Shown one piece after another: positions 24,330 to 34,839 of a DNA stretch of 64,000 bases; the first letter of the stretch is position 1, and each line of letters starts with the position of its first letter. Position numbers and translations under genes: made by a program. The notes below the pieces were generated by a model. That model did not search any database and was not told the DNA's origin. It saw nothing but the letters and a program-made list of their open reading frames with translations. Origin of the DNA: Nectonema munidae (Eukaryota; Nematomorpha; Nectonematoida; Nectonematidae); contig JAUIRK010000288.1 of the NCBI GenBank assembly GCA_030549495.1, positions 62,001 through 126,000 on the forward strand. The letters are read 5' to 3'.

Positions 24330-25640
24330 TTTCAGACAATTTTTTAACCCTCCAAATAAAATTTCTAGCTACATTACTGTTCATGATGCTCTTTCTTCGA
24401 TTACAAAAAGTTTGACACCTTCATTATCTAAAATATATATTTAAAAGATTCTCTGTTTAATGAAAAAGAAAAAAGATAGCCAAGATTTATTCAAATTATC
24501 AAACTATCTTTATACCGACTAAATCTTCACATTTGATATCAGGACAGTTTATATTCTAACTCTGGTGTTCTTAACCGGAGATTACGTAATATTTCTGGCT
24601 GTCCCTAGGTAAAATATAACAAATTGGTGGTCCATGAAGAAAACCCATTTAGAACAAGGAAATGAAGAAAACCATGAAGAATAAGCCTTGCCAATTTAGT
24701 ATAAAAAGTCTTTCAAATTTTTATGATATATTTAGAGAGTTTTTCATCGTAAATCAAAATTTTGAATGACGATTTCCAATCAAGTAGCAAAATAAATCAG
24801 TTCAAAAGCTGAATTCAGAAGAAAATTTATATTATTATAAAAATTCTAAAAGCACGCAGACTGTTTTTTCCAAAATGGTAAAATTGATTGATAATTTCAC
24901 ACTTTCTTAGGACCTAATTTCAATAACTGAGCCCAGAAATGAAATCAGCATTGTCGATTTAGTATAAAAAATTATATTAAAAATGCGTATCTATATTTTT
25001 ATAAATAATTTTCGGATATGCATTACTATTTCGATTACGACTTTTATGTTTTTTTCAGAATAACGGTCAAAACAGAGTGCTGAAATGAAATTACCATGCT
25101 CGATTTAGTATAAAAACACATTTTTTTTTAATTTGAAAAATATTTTGGAAACAATTTTCAGATGTAAATTGATTTGATTGATACTTTGAAATATTTTCAA
25201 ACTATAAATGTGCAAACTGAGTCCAGAAATGAAACCAGAATGGTCTATTCGGTATACTACATATATTTTATGTAAAATTAGAATCAATTATATGTATTTT
25301 CAAATTCTAAATGCAAAAATTGAGTCCATAAATTAAATTAGCCTGGTCTATTTGGTATAAAACCTATATTTCTTCTAAAATTTGAATGAATGAATGTTTT
25401 TATAAGTAATTTTATATCATCAATAAAAATCTTGATTAATATTATAAAATTATATATATAAGCGTTATGCGTTGAAAACTGTATATGATTATAAGTTTTC
25501 AAGAATGTATCTAATATACACCAAAGTTGTAGGTGTACTTTTGAATTTGATTGACAGTTAAGTGATTCAAATACTGAAAAATTGGTAGAAAAAGATTTTA
25601 ATAGCGATTTAAAAAAATTTCTGAAATATGAGCTTTATTT
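24330..25640 (+). repeat. Degraded TTAA-family fragment
   Basis: 24,390-24,440 matches the central region of the complete element (TTCGATTACAAAAAGTTT..., compare 20,965). From 24,640 on, diverged array-B monomers can be followed by their GAAATGAAA-CAGCAT and GATTTAGTATAAAAA blocks, ending near the AGCGATTT segment at 25,605. Both termini are missing. Divergence is greater than in copies 1 and 2, so it is older. Confidence 0.7.
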
Positions 25641-25644
25641 TAGG

Positions 25645-26046
25645 TTGTGGGTGAAGCTGGTCTTAAAAGCCGGCCCCTCGTCACGGATGGACTTACAACT
25701 TTTTAAGACATCGTTGTTCTAAACATTTCTTGGTTTTTTTGGAAAGTTCAACAAAAATTCACGTTTTATTCTTAATTTTTTTACAAAAAGCCTTAACAGA
25801 TCCCTAGTGGTGGTAAAATAGGCTGAAAAGGGAGGGAAGTTTTTGGCAAGACAAAAGTAAAGTAAAATATAATAACGATTGTCAATGAGAAATCCGTCGA
25901 AACTTGACAGAATCCGTTCCTATTTCGATGTAAAAGTTTTAGGTCAGGATTTTTAGAAAATTTATTGATATTTATCAAATAGAATTACTTCAAATTTCAT
26001 AAAATACTTCTTCTCAAATAACACTACATAAGTTATTACCTATATA
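25645..26046. other. Spacer without a supported gene
   Basis: Nothing recognised besides a small GC-richer patch near 25,640-25,690. Confidence 0.35.
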
Positions 26047-26137
26047 CCTGTATACTACGATTGTTAATCTACTGCCTGTATACTGCGATGGTTCATCTCC
26101 AACCTGTATACTGCGATGGTTCATCTCCAACCTGTCA
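26047..26137 (+). repeat. 28-bp tandem repeat, about 3.2 copies
   Basis: Units start at 26047, 26075, 26103 and (partial) 26131. The unit reads CCTGTATACTGCGATGGTTC plus ATCTCCAA. Units two and three are identical and unit one differs at several positions. Confidence 0.92.
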
Positions 26138-26510
26138 GTTCATATTTTGCTAGATGTAAGATTTGATATACCTCATTCGGGGAGACGATGTTACATAAGT
26201 TATTACCCATATTTTTGCAATTTTTTCACGATATTAAATAATATATCTGTCAAATAATCAAAATAAAATTCGGCAATCAAAGGATCGAAAAATATTCTCT
26301 CAAAAATCAAAAAATTTGAAACTTTCTGTTCATATTTTGATAGATGTAAGATTTGATATACCTCATACAATGTTACGAAAGTTATTACCTATATTTTTGC
26401 AATTTGCACGATATTAAATAATATATTTGTCAAATAATAATCAATATAAAATCCTGTAATCAAAGAATCGAAAAATATTCTTTAAAAAATCAAAAAATAT
26501 TTATTCTTTT
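26138..26510 (+). repeat. 190-bp direct duplication
   Basis: Two units begin at 26138 and 26328 with GTTCATATTTTG-TAGATGTA, and both continue through GATTTGATATACCTCAT, TTATTACC-ATATTTTTGCAA, CACGATATTAAATAATAT and GAATCGAAAAATATTCT-like blocks. The 28-bp repeat abuts the first unit only. Confidence 0.85.
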
Positions 26511-26630
26511 CAAATATATCGTTTGCTTCTGTTACTTTTAGAATTGAAAGATAAACTTAGCCTCTCTAATCATTTTTATCAAATCATACATATAGGGAAC
26601 TAAAAGTAACAGGAGCCAACGATATATTTG
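26511..26630. repeat. 31-bp inverted repeat, possible small MITE
   Basis: Arms at 26511-26541 and 26600-26630 match at 29 of 31 positions (arm core CAAATATATCGTTTGCTTCT). The spacer is 58 bp. No target duplication is obvious, and the arms could fold into a stable RNA or cruciform hairpin. Confidence 0.8.
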
Positions 26631-27820
26631 ATATATTTGCAGTAAACAATAATAAAAATAATATTTATCTTCAAAAATAAAAAGGCAATATTAAAAATAT
26701 GCATTCCTAATCTGCTAATTACGAAGAAAACTGAAAAATACAAAATTATAAAAAAAATTCAAATTTTATTTGTAATTACAATGGTAATGAAGCTCATGGA
26801 ATATAAAAACAGTAAAATGGTATTTTTCAATTATTGTATTCTGAAAGCCCATAAAAATGCTTTAATTTGATATATCGCATGATACATTTTGTTGAGAAAT
26901 GCGAAAGTTATAAGCGTCTTAATATTTGACTAAAATTTAAGCTAGGAACACTACAAATAAACTAAGCGTACACTAACTAGCCCGATAAAATAAACCACAC
27001 ACGCGTGCTAAAGATGTGGTGAAGCGTATGCGAGATAAGAATTCACTGCGCTCACAAACGCGTAATGCAACATGTGTTCATCTTTCTTCGCATAGTTATG
27101 CGCTAAAATCAATAACAAGCGTGATAGAAGTGGAATGTTATATATATTTCGCACACTGCCTGCTAAATATAACGAATGCCCATAAAAATTGTCTTGAAAT
27201 AAAAGTAGGCTACGATTATCGAACAAAACGTGTACATTCGATCAACATTTTTCACCTTAAAAATAATTTAAAATTTATTAGAAAAATATTATACTGACCT
27301 ATGCTGACCCCTAAAAAATAAAAATATATATATTTATTTTTGAAAGTGTTCTTTAACTATGACATTTTAAAATGTAAAAAACCTTATTCTAACTTTGTTA
27401 ATATGAAATATTGAAAAAATAGTATATAAACTCATCACGTTAATTTTATTAGTATTTTTGGAACTAGATAAAAGTTGACTGACCTCACATAAAGCAGATT
27501 TTGGAAAAAAACATATTTATTTGTAAAACCTAGCCTGTGTTACCCACAAAGAGTATAGCTTTCCAATGATATCATTTTCAATCAAAAATTTCCTTTATAT
27601 CTTCCCATTATGTTTGTCTTTAAAAGTGGCCAGTTTTTTTTACTTAAATTTAGACCAAATTTTTCAAAGTAAAGTCTAGTTATAAAAAAAATTTAAGAAC
27701 TTTTGCAAAAATAAATTATTCTAAGGTTAGCAAACGATAAGCTTTCAAATGATATATATATATCATGAAAAAGAAATATTGAAAAACAGTTAAATTTTTT
27801 CTGCAAATCAAATAAGTAAG
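26631..27820. other. Spacer without a supported gene
   Basis: A CG-containing stretch at 27,000-27,240 supports moderately long frames on both strands (27016-27297 plus and 27008-27226 minus). Neither shows motifs, and the overlap argues that at least one is chance. Confidence 0.35.
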
Positions 27821-27823
27821 ATA

Positions 27824-27953
27824 CTGCGTTTCGATAACTCAAAGTCTTGGGTTCGATCCCGCATCAAGTCTACTTTCTTCATAGTTTGATACAAACGGCG
27901 CAATTGTGCCTTCTCGATGAAAACACTCTCCTTTTATCTTTTTGCTCAAAATT
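27824..27953 (+). repeat. tRNA-derived SINE copy
   Basis: Box B is perfect at 27849-27859 (GGTTCGATCCC includes the GTTCGATCC core). The downstream body matches the minus-strand copy at 11,231-11,365: CTTTCTTCATAGTT, CAATTGTGCC, TTCTCGATGAAAACAC. A degenerate box A could lie around 27,815-27,835. It is best read as a SINE, not a tRNA, because only the 3' half of a tRNA-like head is clear. Confidence 0.65.
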
Positions 27954-28468
27954 AGTGTTAGAAGGACAATTCTTTCACAGTTGTCTCTTGTCATAAAGTG
28001 AAGGAAAATTTATTTCCAAATCAAAAACCTTATAAATATCCATTATCATTATACCCGAGGTTGAAGATATTAGTTGATATAAAATTGTAACGATTGCTTT
28101 ATTATTTAAATAACACACAAAACTAATATTGCATTTGTAAAAAACTATAATATGTACAACATTTAAGTAAATAGATGACAATTGAAGATTGATCTCATAT
28201 GAGATCAATAAGAGAATATGTTGTTTATGTAAGTAAGCATAAAAAATTTCATGCAAAGCTTGTTAAATGGTTCTTGTGTTCAAGAGTGTGTGAAAACAAT
28301 TTTGCTCAGATGTACTTTTCTTTCAGTAGATGTGACAAATGGACATACTTTGGTTGAATGATCTAACACATGCGTTGATAAAATCATTTGCTTTTACAGT
28401 TATTTGTTTTTACTTTTTGAAATTGATAGCTTTTTACCTTGTTCTAATAACTTAAGTATATTTTCACA

Positions 28469-29597
28469 ATGTCCAAAAGATGTGAAGGATTTTTTTCTTT
28501 ACAAGAAATAGAAGAATTGATAACATTTTGTGATAAAAAAAATGTTGAGTCTGCAGACCTTGTTGTGATTCCACCTGATACAGATGATCTTACTGATAAA
28601 GAGGATCTTGATGAAAATGATTGCCCAAAAATGTTGAGATTGTCGATGTTGATGATGTTAATTTGGACACAAACGAAGAATATTTTATAAAGATGAAAGA
28701 ACAATTGATATGTTCCTCTCCAGTTGAAATTCTTGAAGAAATATTTTCTAGAAAAATGTTTGAAAACATCATCGAAGAAACTAATCGGTATGCTACTGTA
28801 TATAAAAACATGCCTAACACTCTTATAACTTTAGAAGATCTAAAATTGTTTCTTGGAGTGTTACTCTTTTCTGGCTATCACAAAATTATCATGGGTAACA
28901 AATTACTGGTCAAATGATGAGAATTTAGGAATAAAACTCTTAAAAGATGCATTGCCAAGATCAAAATTCAAAATCATGAAAAGCATTCTTCATTTTTGTA
29001 ATAATGATGAAGCTAAAGATAATAAACACGATAGAGGTTTTAAAATAAGGAAGTTGATTGCAATTGCTCAAGATTCATTCATGAAGTTTGGTATTTTTGA
29101 AAAAAAGGTAAGTGTAGATGAGATGATAGTAAAGTATTTCAGGTATAATAGCTTGAAACAATTCATCCGCGGAAAGCCAATAAGATTTGGATGTAAACTT
29201 TTGGCGCTGTGTGGCTTTTCTGGCTATTGTTACAACTTTGATCTTTATTGTGGGGAAAGTTCTTCAAAGGATGAAGACGGCGATTTATTACTTGGATCAA
29301 AAGTGGTACTAAATATGCTGAATGTTGTGAAGGAACCTCAATCCCATTGTGTTTTTTTGATAATTTATTTACTGGTTATGAGTTACTTATTTATATTCGA
29401 AACAGTGGTTTTCAAGCAACTGGAACACTGCGAGAAAACAAGCTAAATAACTGCCCCTTAGAAGATTCAAAGAAAATGAAAAAACAAAGGCGGGGGGCAC
29501 CTACGATTACAGATTTGATTCTAATGAAGAAATTCTTTTTGTTAAATGGCTTGGCAATACCTGTGTAACTATTGGAACTACTTATGATACAGTAGAA
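28469..29597 (+). pseudogene. piggyBac transposase, N-terminal and catalytic part
   Basis: The first frame starts MSKRCEGFFSLQEIEELITF and is rich in Asp/Glu, as piggyBac N-termini are. After a frame change the domain with LITLEDLKLFLGVLLFSGYH follows, the conserved start of the transposase core. Next come LPRSKFKIMKSILHF and VSVDEMIVKYFRY with the first catalytic Asp (codon at 29117), then FIRGKPIRFGCKLLALCGFS. FFDNLFTGYELL holds the second catalytic Asp (codon at 29359), followed by ATGTLRENKLNNCPL. Frame changes occur near 28,620, 28,890 and 29,350. The protein would act as a cut-and-paste transposase at TTAA sites but cannot be made from this copy. Confidence 0.92.
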
Positions 29598-29743
29598 CAG
29601 TGATTCTCAAACTTTTTCAAACCATCGCCCCTTTTAACATAACCTAATTTTTCACCGCCCCCTTCTTTTATTTATTAAATCAAAAATTCCAGAAATGCAT
29701 ATTTTTCCATATTTACAATATATTGATTTCTGATAAAATGATT

Positions 29744-31988
29744 TCAATGGGAGGGATGAAAATAATGTTTTTGCACCAGTTCATTTACTCTGGGATCAAA
29801 TTTACTTAAATTAATTCTCAAATCACCTCTTTTTGCAATTTGAAGACGATTTCTTTGCTTGGTTAAAAGTTTGGAAACTGCGCTGAATCCACGTGCGGCC
29901 ATATAAGTTGATGGAAAAGCAAGAAAGTAAATTTTAATTCTATCCCGTAAATTTGTATATCTATCAGGGATTTCTCTCTGTAACCAAAAATCAGCATACG
30001 ATTTTTTGAAAAGAGGCTTTAACTCGAAGTCATTTTTCACCGCAATTAGCTCATCTTGAAACGAAAAAATTAGTTTCATTTGAGCAATCGTAAGTGAATG
30101 GATTTAAGACCCAGTCAGGTATTTCCATATCTATCAAGTTCCTTGTATCTTATGACCATATCCTCCCTTAGAGATTTCAAATGATCTCAATAATTAAAAA
30201 AATCTTCTGTAATATGAGAGTCATCAGTACTTAGTTTCAGACTTGGAAAGTTTACCAAATTTCCACGACCCATATTTGTTCTAAGAAAATACAATTTATC
30301 TATGAAATTACAGATTTTACCTTGTAATTGCACATTCAAATCAATGAATATGCAGAACAAATCCGTAAGATATGCGATGTCTTTTTTGCATGACAAGAGA
30401 CCATCACTCAAGTCGTTGTAATTAATTTGTTGTAAAAATTGGACGACAGTATCAAATAAGGGAAAAAACGCTTTAGACAGTTTCCTCTGGAAAGCCATCT
30501 CACTTCAGTATGTTGAAAAAGGGTCGAATTCTTCATCATTTTCTGTATACATTTGACGCAACATTCGAGAATTCAGCGGGTGGTTCTTTATTTTATTCAC
30601 AGATTTAATGACAGTACTGAGTGAATCGAAGAGACGAGAGCTCACATTTTTAGCCACTAAATGCTGGCGATGAATCACACAATGAATTGTAAAAACGTGT
30701 GGCACTGCTTTTTTCAAATAAGAAAGAAAACCTCTGTTTTCCCGTTAATGCGGGGGCGCCATCTGTAGCGCAGGCAATGATGTTTGTTAGTGGAATATCT
30801 CTTTCTTTCAAGAAGACTTTTCTACTGCCAAAAATAGAGGTGCCTCGGGTATAAGTTTCCAACTCTTTAGCAAAGAGTAGTTCTTGAACTATTATATTAT
30901 ATTTAATAAAACGTGCATAAGCCAAAAGCAGGGCCTCATTGCTTGGTAACGTGGACTCATCCAGTTGCAAGCCAAATTTTTGTTTTTTAAGAATGTCACA
31001 TACGGCTTCTTCAATGTCTTCGGCCATTTCGTCAATTCTTCTTCGAACAGTATCATCGCTGAGAGGAATTGATTTAATAATAGTATGAGGAGAAGTATAA
31101 TGTGCAACGTTACGCAAAACTTCTACAACTGGTAAAATAAGCTGTTCTCCTATTGAATGTGATTTTCCTGATTTAGCGATTAATTTAGATATATTATAAG
31201 AACAAACAATCCCATCCTCAGCTTTTTGTGTTTGGCTTGTCATAAGAGAAGCGATGTATTTTCTTTTTTTCAGTTTATTTTTTAAAGCATGAAAGTATGT
31301 AACATCTTTATTAACTTGGTTAGGATGCATAAATATCGAAAATTAGGAACCGGTACAGATACCGAAAAAAACTTACAAAACGGGGAAATCCCGATTCCAA
31401 ACGGTTCCAAGGAGATATATAGACAGCAAAAAGATGCAATGAAATTGACGTTTTTGATTTATTATAAACAGATGTACACTTTTTCTTTCTATATCATTTT
31501 CATTAATGGTTCTAGGAGAAAAGTGTGCAAACGACAAAAGTGTGGAGCAGATAAAATAAAAAAGGAAAATAAACTCTCTTGTTTGCACACTTTTCTCCGT
31601 TAACCATTAAAATGAGATGACAATGAAAAAAAGATTTTATATGAATGAAGTGCAGTAAAGTTTTTATGCAAAGAATTGCATAGTGAAATAAATCAATTAC
31701 AACTAGGTTATTCTCGGACCCGGGAATACTTTTCGGTTCCGAGACGGTTCCCAAATTTTTAGAACCGGGAACGTCCCGGTATTTCAGAACCGGGAGCAAA
31801 CCCTAGTTAGGATGCATTTTTTTGATATGCTCAGCCAACCTTGATGGCTTCATAGCTTCATTAGAGAATTCTTTCTCACAAATGAGACACATCGGCTTTT
31901 AATCTTTATGAGGCATAGTGATGAAGCCGAATTTCAAGTATTCAAAAGAGTACTGTCTGGACTTTTTCTTTGGTGGATTCTGGGACAT
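29744..31988 (-). pseudogene. ZBED5/Buster-type hAT transposase, interrupted
   Basis: Start Met at 31986-31988. The N-terminal frame has KFGFI, then CLICEKEFSNEAMKPSRLAE and HIKKMH, a BED zinc finger with C-x2-C and H-x4-H. The core continues ISKLIAKSGKSHSIGEQLIL, then KQKFGLQLDESTLPSNEALL with a catalytic Asp, then IIACATDGAPALTGK with a second. HVFTIHCVIHRQHLVAKNVS follows at 30,650-30,715. The C-terminal frame (29744-30079) reads FPSTYMAARGFSAVSKLLTK, then KRGDLRINLSKFDPRVNELV, the hAT dimerisation region. Interrupted by a MITE at 31,330-31,806, an in-frame stop in the BED region and several frame changes. The layout matches ZBED5-like genes in vertebrates, known to derive from such transposons. 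Confidence 0.93.
31330..31806. mobile_element. 477-bp foldback MITE inside the hAT transposase gene
   Basis: TTAGGATGCA lies on both sides (31320-31329 and 31807-31816), a target duplication of 8 to 10 bp. The ends contain CCGGTTC/GAACCGG-type motifs (AGGAACCGGTAC at left, TTCAGAACCGGGAGC at right), as in some hAT MITEs. A central palindrome has GGAGAAAAGTGTGCAAAC at about 31,514-31,531 and its complement at about 31,581-31,598. Setting it aside restores the BED-finger frame as HIKKMHPNQVNKDV. Short frames inside it are by-products of the palindrome. Confidence 0.85.
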
Positions 31989-33242
31989 AATGTTGGTTGA
32001 TAAAAAAGATGTATTTTGTTGTGAACTACAATTTTGTTCTTAAGATAAAAATAATTTCATATAAAAACTCTAAAAAGGCTAAAAAAATTATTTTGAATGA
32101 AAATTATTTTGATTTTAAATTATGTACAAAAATTATTTAAAAATTTCTAAAATTGCAATAAGGAAAATTAGTTTTTCCTCCATGGTTTTTATATTTTAGT
32201 TGTGAATTTGTGGAAAAACTTTTAGATTTGTTGTACAACCAAGGAGGCAACGTATTCAATTTTTTTCAAATATATTTTCAACGAAGAAATTTATGCTTAT
32301 CATTTATCAAATTTTAACTTTACACAAATTAGTAGGCCTTTTTTAGTTTACATATTACTTTATTTATTTTTCAATAAACAAAATTCATGCTACTTTATAC
32401 TATGTGCTAATTTTCAAGATTATATAAATTGAACAAAATTTACGCGATTCTAAGTTTCATTTTTTAATGAAACTTTTTTTTTTGGTAATTTTCAAAACTG
32501 CGACAGAAAAAAATGCTTCCGAAAAATTTATATCATTTCATATTTATACACAAAATATATTTTGAGGAAAAAAACATTGAAATACCTCCAAAGAACTAAC
32601 CACTATGTGGTTAGAATACCACTATGGAAATATGTAAGAAATTTAGGATTTTTGCAGACATATTTTTGAAAACTACATAAATTTTAGACTGATATAAACG
32701 AATCAAAGTGCAAAAAGCGATTTTTCGACATCTATTTCAATTTGTAAACTATGCCCAAACATATAAAAAACTTAACTTTTTAAAAAAAGACAAAAATTAC
32801 ATTTTTATACTTCCTATAGAGCGGAGATTATGAAAAACGCCTTTTTTTCAGTAGCTGATACTAAAATAAATTTTTTATATTTCAATTAACACAAAATTAG
32901 TGTGCACAGTAGTATAGTTCATGATCTCACTGATGACTTACTTCTTCACACACAGCAAGGATGCAAAAGTCAATGGCATTTATAAACAACGTGCATGAAA
33001 ACAACCCATATACAGCGTGAGTGAGAATCAATATTAGAAAGATATTAATTTAACACTAAAAATTTAATGAACTTTACCACTTTTTTTTAGCAAAAATTGA
33101 ATGTTGTGCTGCGCTAAAAAATTTAAGTAAAAACTTTCGAAATTTTAACGTGATGTTAATTTTTTTGTCATAACACCTATGTGAAGTTTCAAAAAATTAC
33201 GATCAAATTTGAGAAATCTATTGGCTTTCAAAGTTTTCTAAC

Positions 33243-33377
33243 TTTAAATACTATACAGTTCGATATTGCTTCTCGACATAGGAAATGCGTCCGAAGCTTT
33301 GCCAAATTATCGATATTCAAAGCTCTTCAGAGCCATTTCCTATGTTGTGAAGCGTGCCAAAGCTATATAGTATTTAA
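33243..33377. repeat. Long imperfect hairpin inside the hAT element
   Basis: The arms include TTTAAATACTATACAG (33243) against CTATATAGTATTTAAA, and ACATAGGAAATG against CATTTCCTATGT, with a loop near 33,300. Total about 135 bp. It could be another small MITE, a pre-miRNA-like fold or an internal hairpin of the hAT family. Confidence 0.6.
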
Positions 33378-33519
33378 AATTGAAAATTTACAATATTTCA
33401 AGCTGTTGTAACTTTTCGTGAGGTAAATGAAATTTCACCAAAATTTACATATATATATAGAATGAATTAGGTTGTTACAAGTTTATATTATATGATTACA
33501 AAGCATGTTATTTATTTTC

Positions 33520-33643
33520 TTTCAACGCCCCCTTTTTACGTTCAGCGCCCCCCCCCCCCCATTCACAACCAAGCCTCATAACGCCCCCTTTTACTCACTC
33601 AACGCCCCCAAGTGGGCGCTAGGGACCACTTTGAGAAACACTG
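33520..33643. repeat. C-rich subterminal region of the Buster-like hAT
   Basis: Several AACGCCCCC-type motifs (about 33,524, 33,580 and 33,601) and a long C run near 33,546-33,560 precede the right end. The left end carries CCATCGCCCC and CACCGCCCCC motifs at about 29,622-29,660. Clustered short motifs near both ends are typical of hAT transposase binding regions. Confidence 0.5.
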
Positions 33644-33651
33644 CAGTAGAA

Positions 33652-34087
33652 CCTTTACAAAGTGCAAAACGTTGGATGAAAAAGTAAGTATTCAACAGCA
33701 ATAAGAAGTAAGAAATGGTATTGGCCATTTTTTACTCGGATTTTGTATATGGCGGTGGTTAATGCTTTTTATAATTCACAAGTTTGTTCACTCGGACACC
33801 GATGAAAAAGATACGTGCCAAGATTTACTTTCATTCCGGTGGGACATTTGCAGGTTCTACTTGAGATTGAATAACAGTGCAGTCTTTAAAAAAAGATCAA
33901 TCTCTGGACCTTCTTCTACTCCTTTGGATGTACGCTTCTCTTCTTCAGGAAATATTATTATGAAGAGAAGCGCACAACGAAGATTTCAGAACAAGCCATG
34001 CGCTGCCAGGCCAAGGACTTACTGTTCAAGCTGTAGGATCACATTGTGTGTCTGCTGTTTTTCTTCTTACCACACAAAAAAAAGTTA
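33652..34087 (+). pseudogene. piggyBac transposase, C-terminal part
   Basis: Continues the 28,469 frame after the hAT insertion: PLQSAKRWMKK, then, in changing frames, RSKKWYWPFFTRILYMAVVN and RFQNKPCAARPRTYCSSCRI with LCVCCFSSYHT. The last is the piggyBac C-terminal cysteine-rich domain that binds the element ends. The block that normally carries YNKxMGGVDxxD, with the third catalytic Asp, is missing between the Gln-rich codons near 33,700 and the RSKKWY codons, which suggests an internal deletion of roughly 20-30 codons. Stops are also present. Confidence 0.85.
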
Positions 34088-34325
34088 CTATAGTCTTATC
34101 TCTTATTATTTGTATTTTTTTCTTTCGTATTGTCAAATAAATAATTTTTTCATTATATTAGTTTTTGATACCACATGCTCGTAAGAGATCAATTTATTTT
34201 TTTTTCTATTTTACAACAAAAAAATTCTTTTCGTAGAGTGTTATGTGTATTGGACTATGCTGAAAAAGTGAAAGTTCGTAAATAAAATCTCACAAGACTT
34301 GACATTTTGGGGGATAACGGGTTAA

Positions 34326-34839
34326 TTATGAAATCGTACTCTATTTGTAGAAAGAAAGGTATGATTGTGGCACCTAACAAAATGATGACTATGTCAATCA
34401 GAAAGGAAAAAAAGGGAAATTTTTAAAATGATTTTTATGCAAGAAAATTGTCATGGTCAAAATTATAATACTTTTTTTTTTTTTGATAATACTTGAACTT
34501 GAAATACTTTTATGTTATATTTTTTACAATGGTGAATATTTTTTTAATTTTCACCTGTTTTGTAATAGCAAATTTGTTTACTAAAAACTGCAATATACTG
34601 TTTTTAGAATTTGAAGTGCAATAAATTTTAAATAGAGTATTTTTGAGTTTTTATGAAATTTTGTTGTGATATTTTTTCACTTAGTCATTTTTTACGATAG
34701 TCTAAAACAATGATGTTATATGAAAACTAAAATACACTGTTAGTTTTTTGATAGATGTTTTTCTATTTTCTTTTATTTTTTATTGGTTCCTTGAATTCGT
34801 TTGAACAATATTGAGTTTCTAGTATATGTGATTCTATTA
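34326..34839. other. AT-rich spacer without a supported gene
   Basis: Nothing recognised. Runs of T near 34,470 and 34,540. Confidence 0.4.

Larger units (their letters stand above)
29598..33643 (-). mobile_element. Buster-like hAT element inserted in piggyBac
   Basis: Ends: CAGTGATTCTCAAACTTTTT at the left, and CAGTGTTTCTCAAAGTGG read inward from the right, matching at 12 of the first 13 positions. The 8-bp CAGTAGAA is duplicated at 29590-29597 and 33644-33651. Length 4046 bp. It codes on the minus strand for a ZBED5/Buster-type transposase (29744-31988), and a foldback MITE interrupts that gene. Setting the element and one duplication aside joins the piggyBac frame as YDTVEPLQSAKRWMKK across the junction. 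Confidence 0.95.
28469..34325 (+). mobile_element. piggyBac element, split by a hAT element
   Basis: Transposase sequence is recognisable at 28469-29597 and 33652-34087, separated by a 4-kb hAT insertion with an 8-bp duplication. The right end is placed at CCCGTTATCCCCC (read inward on the minus strand), flanked by TTAA at 34322-34325. I could not find a matching left end upstream of 28469, so the start given is that of the transposase frame and the true start lies further left or is lost. Confidence 0.8.
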
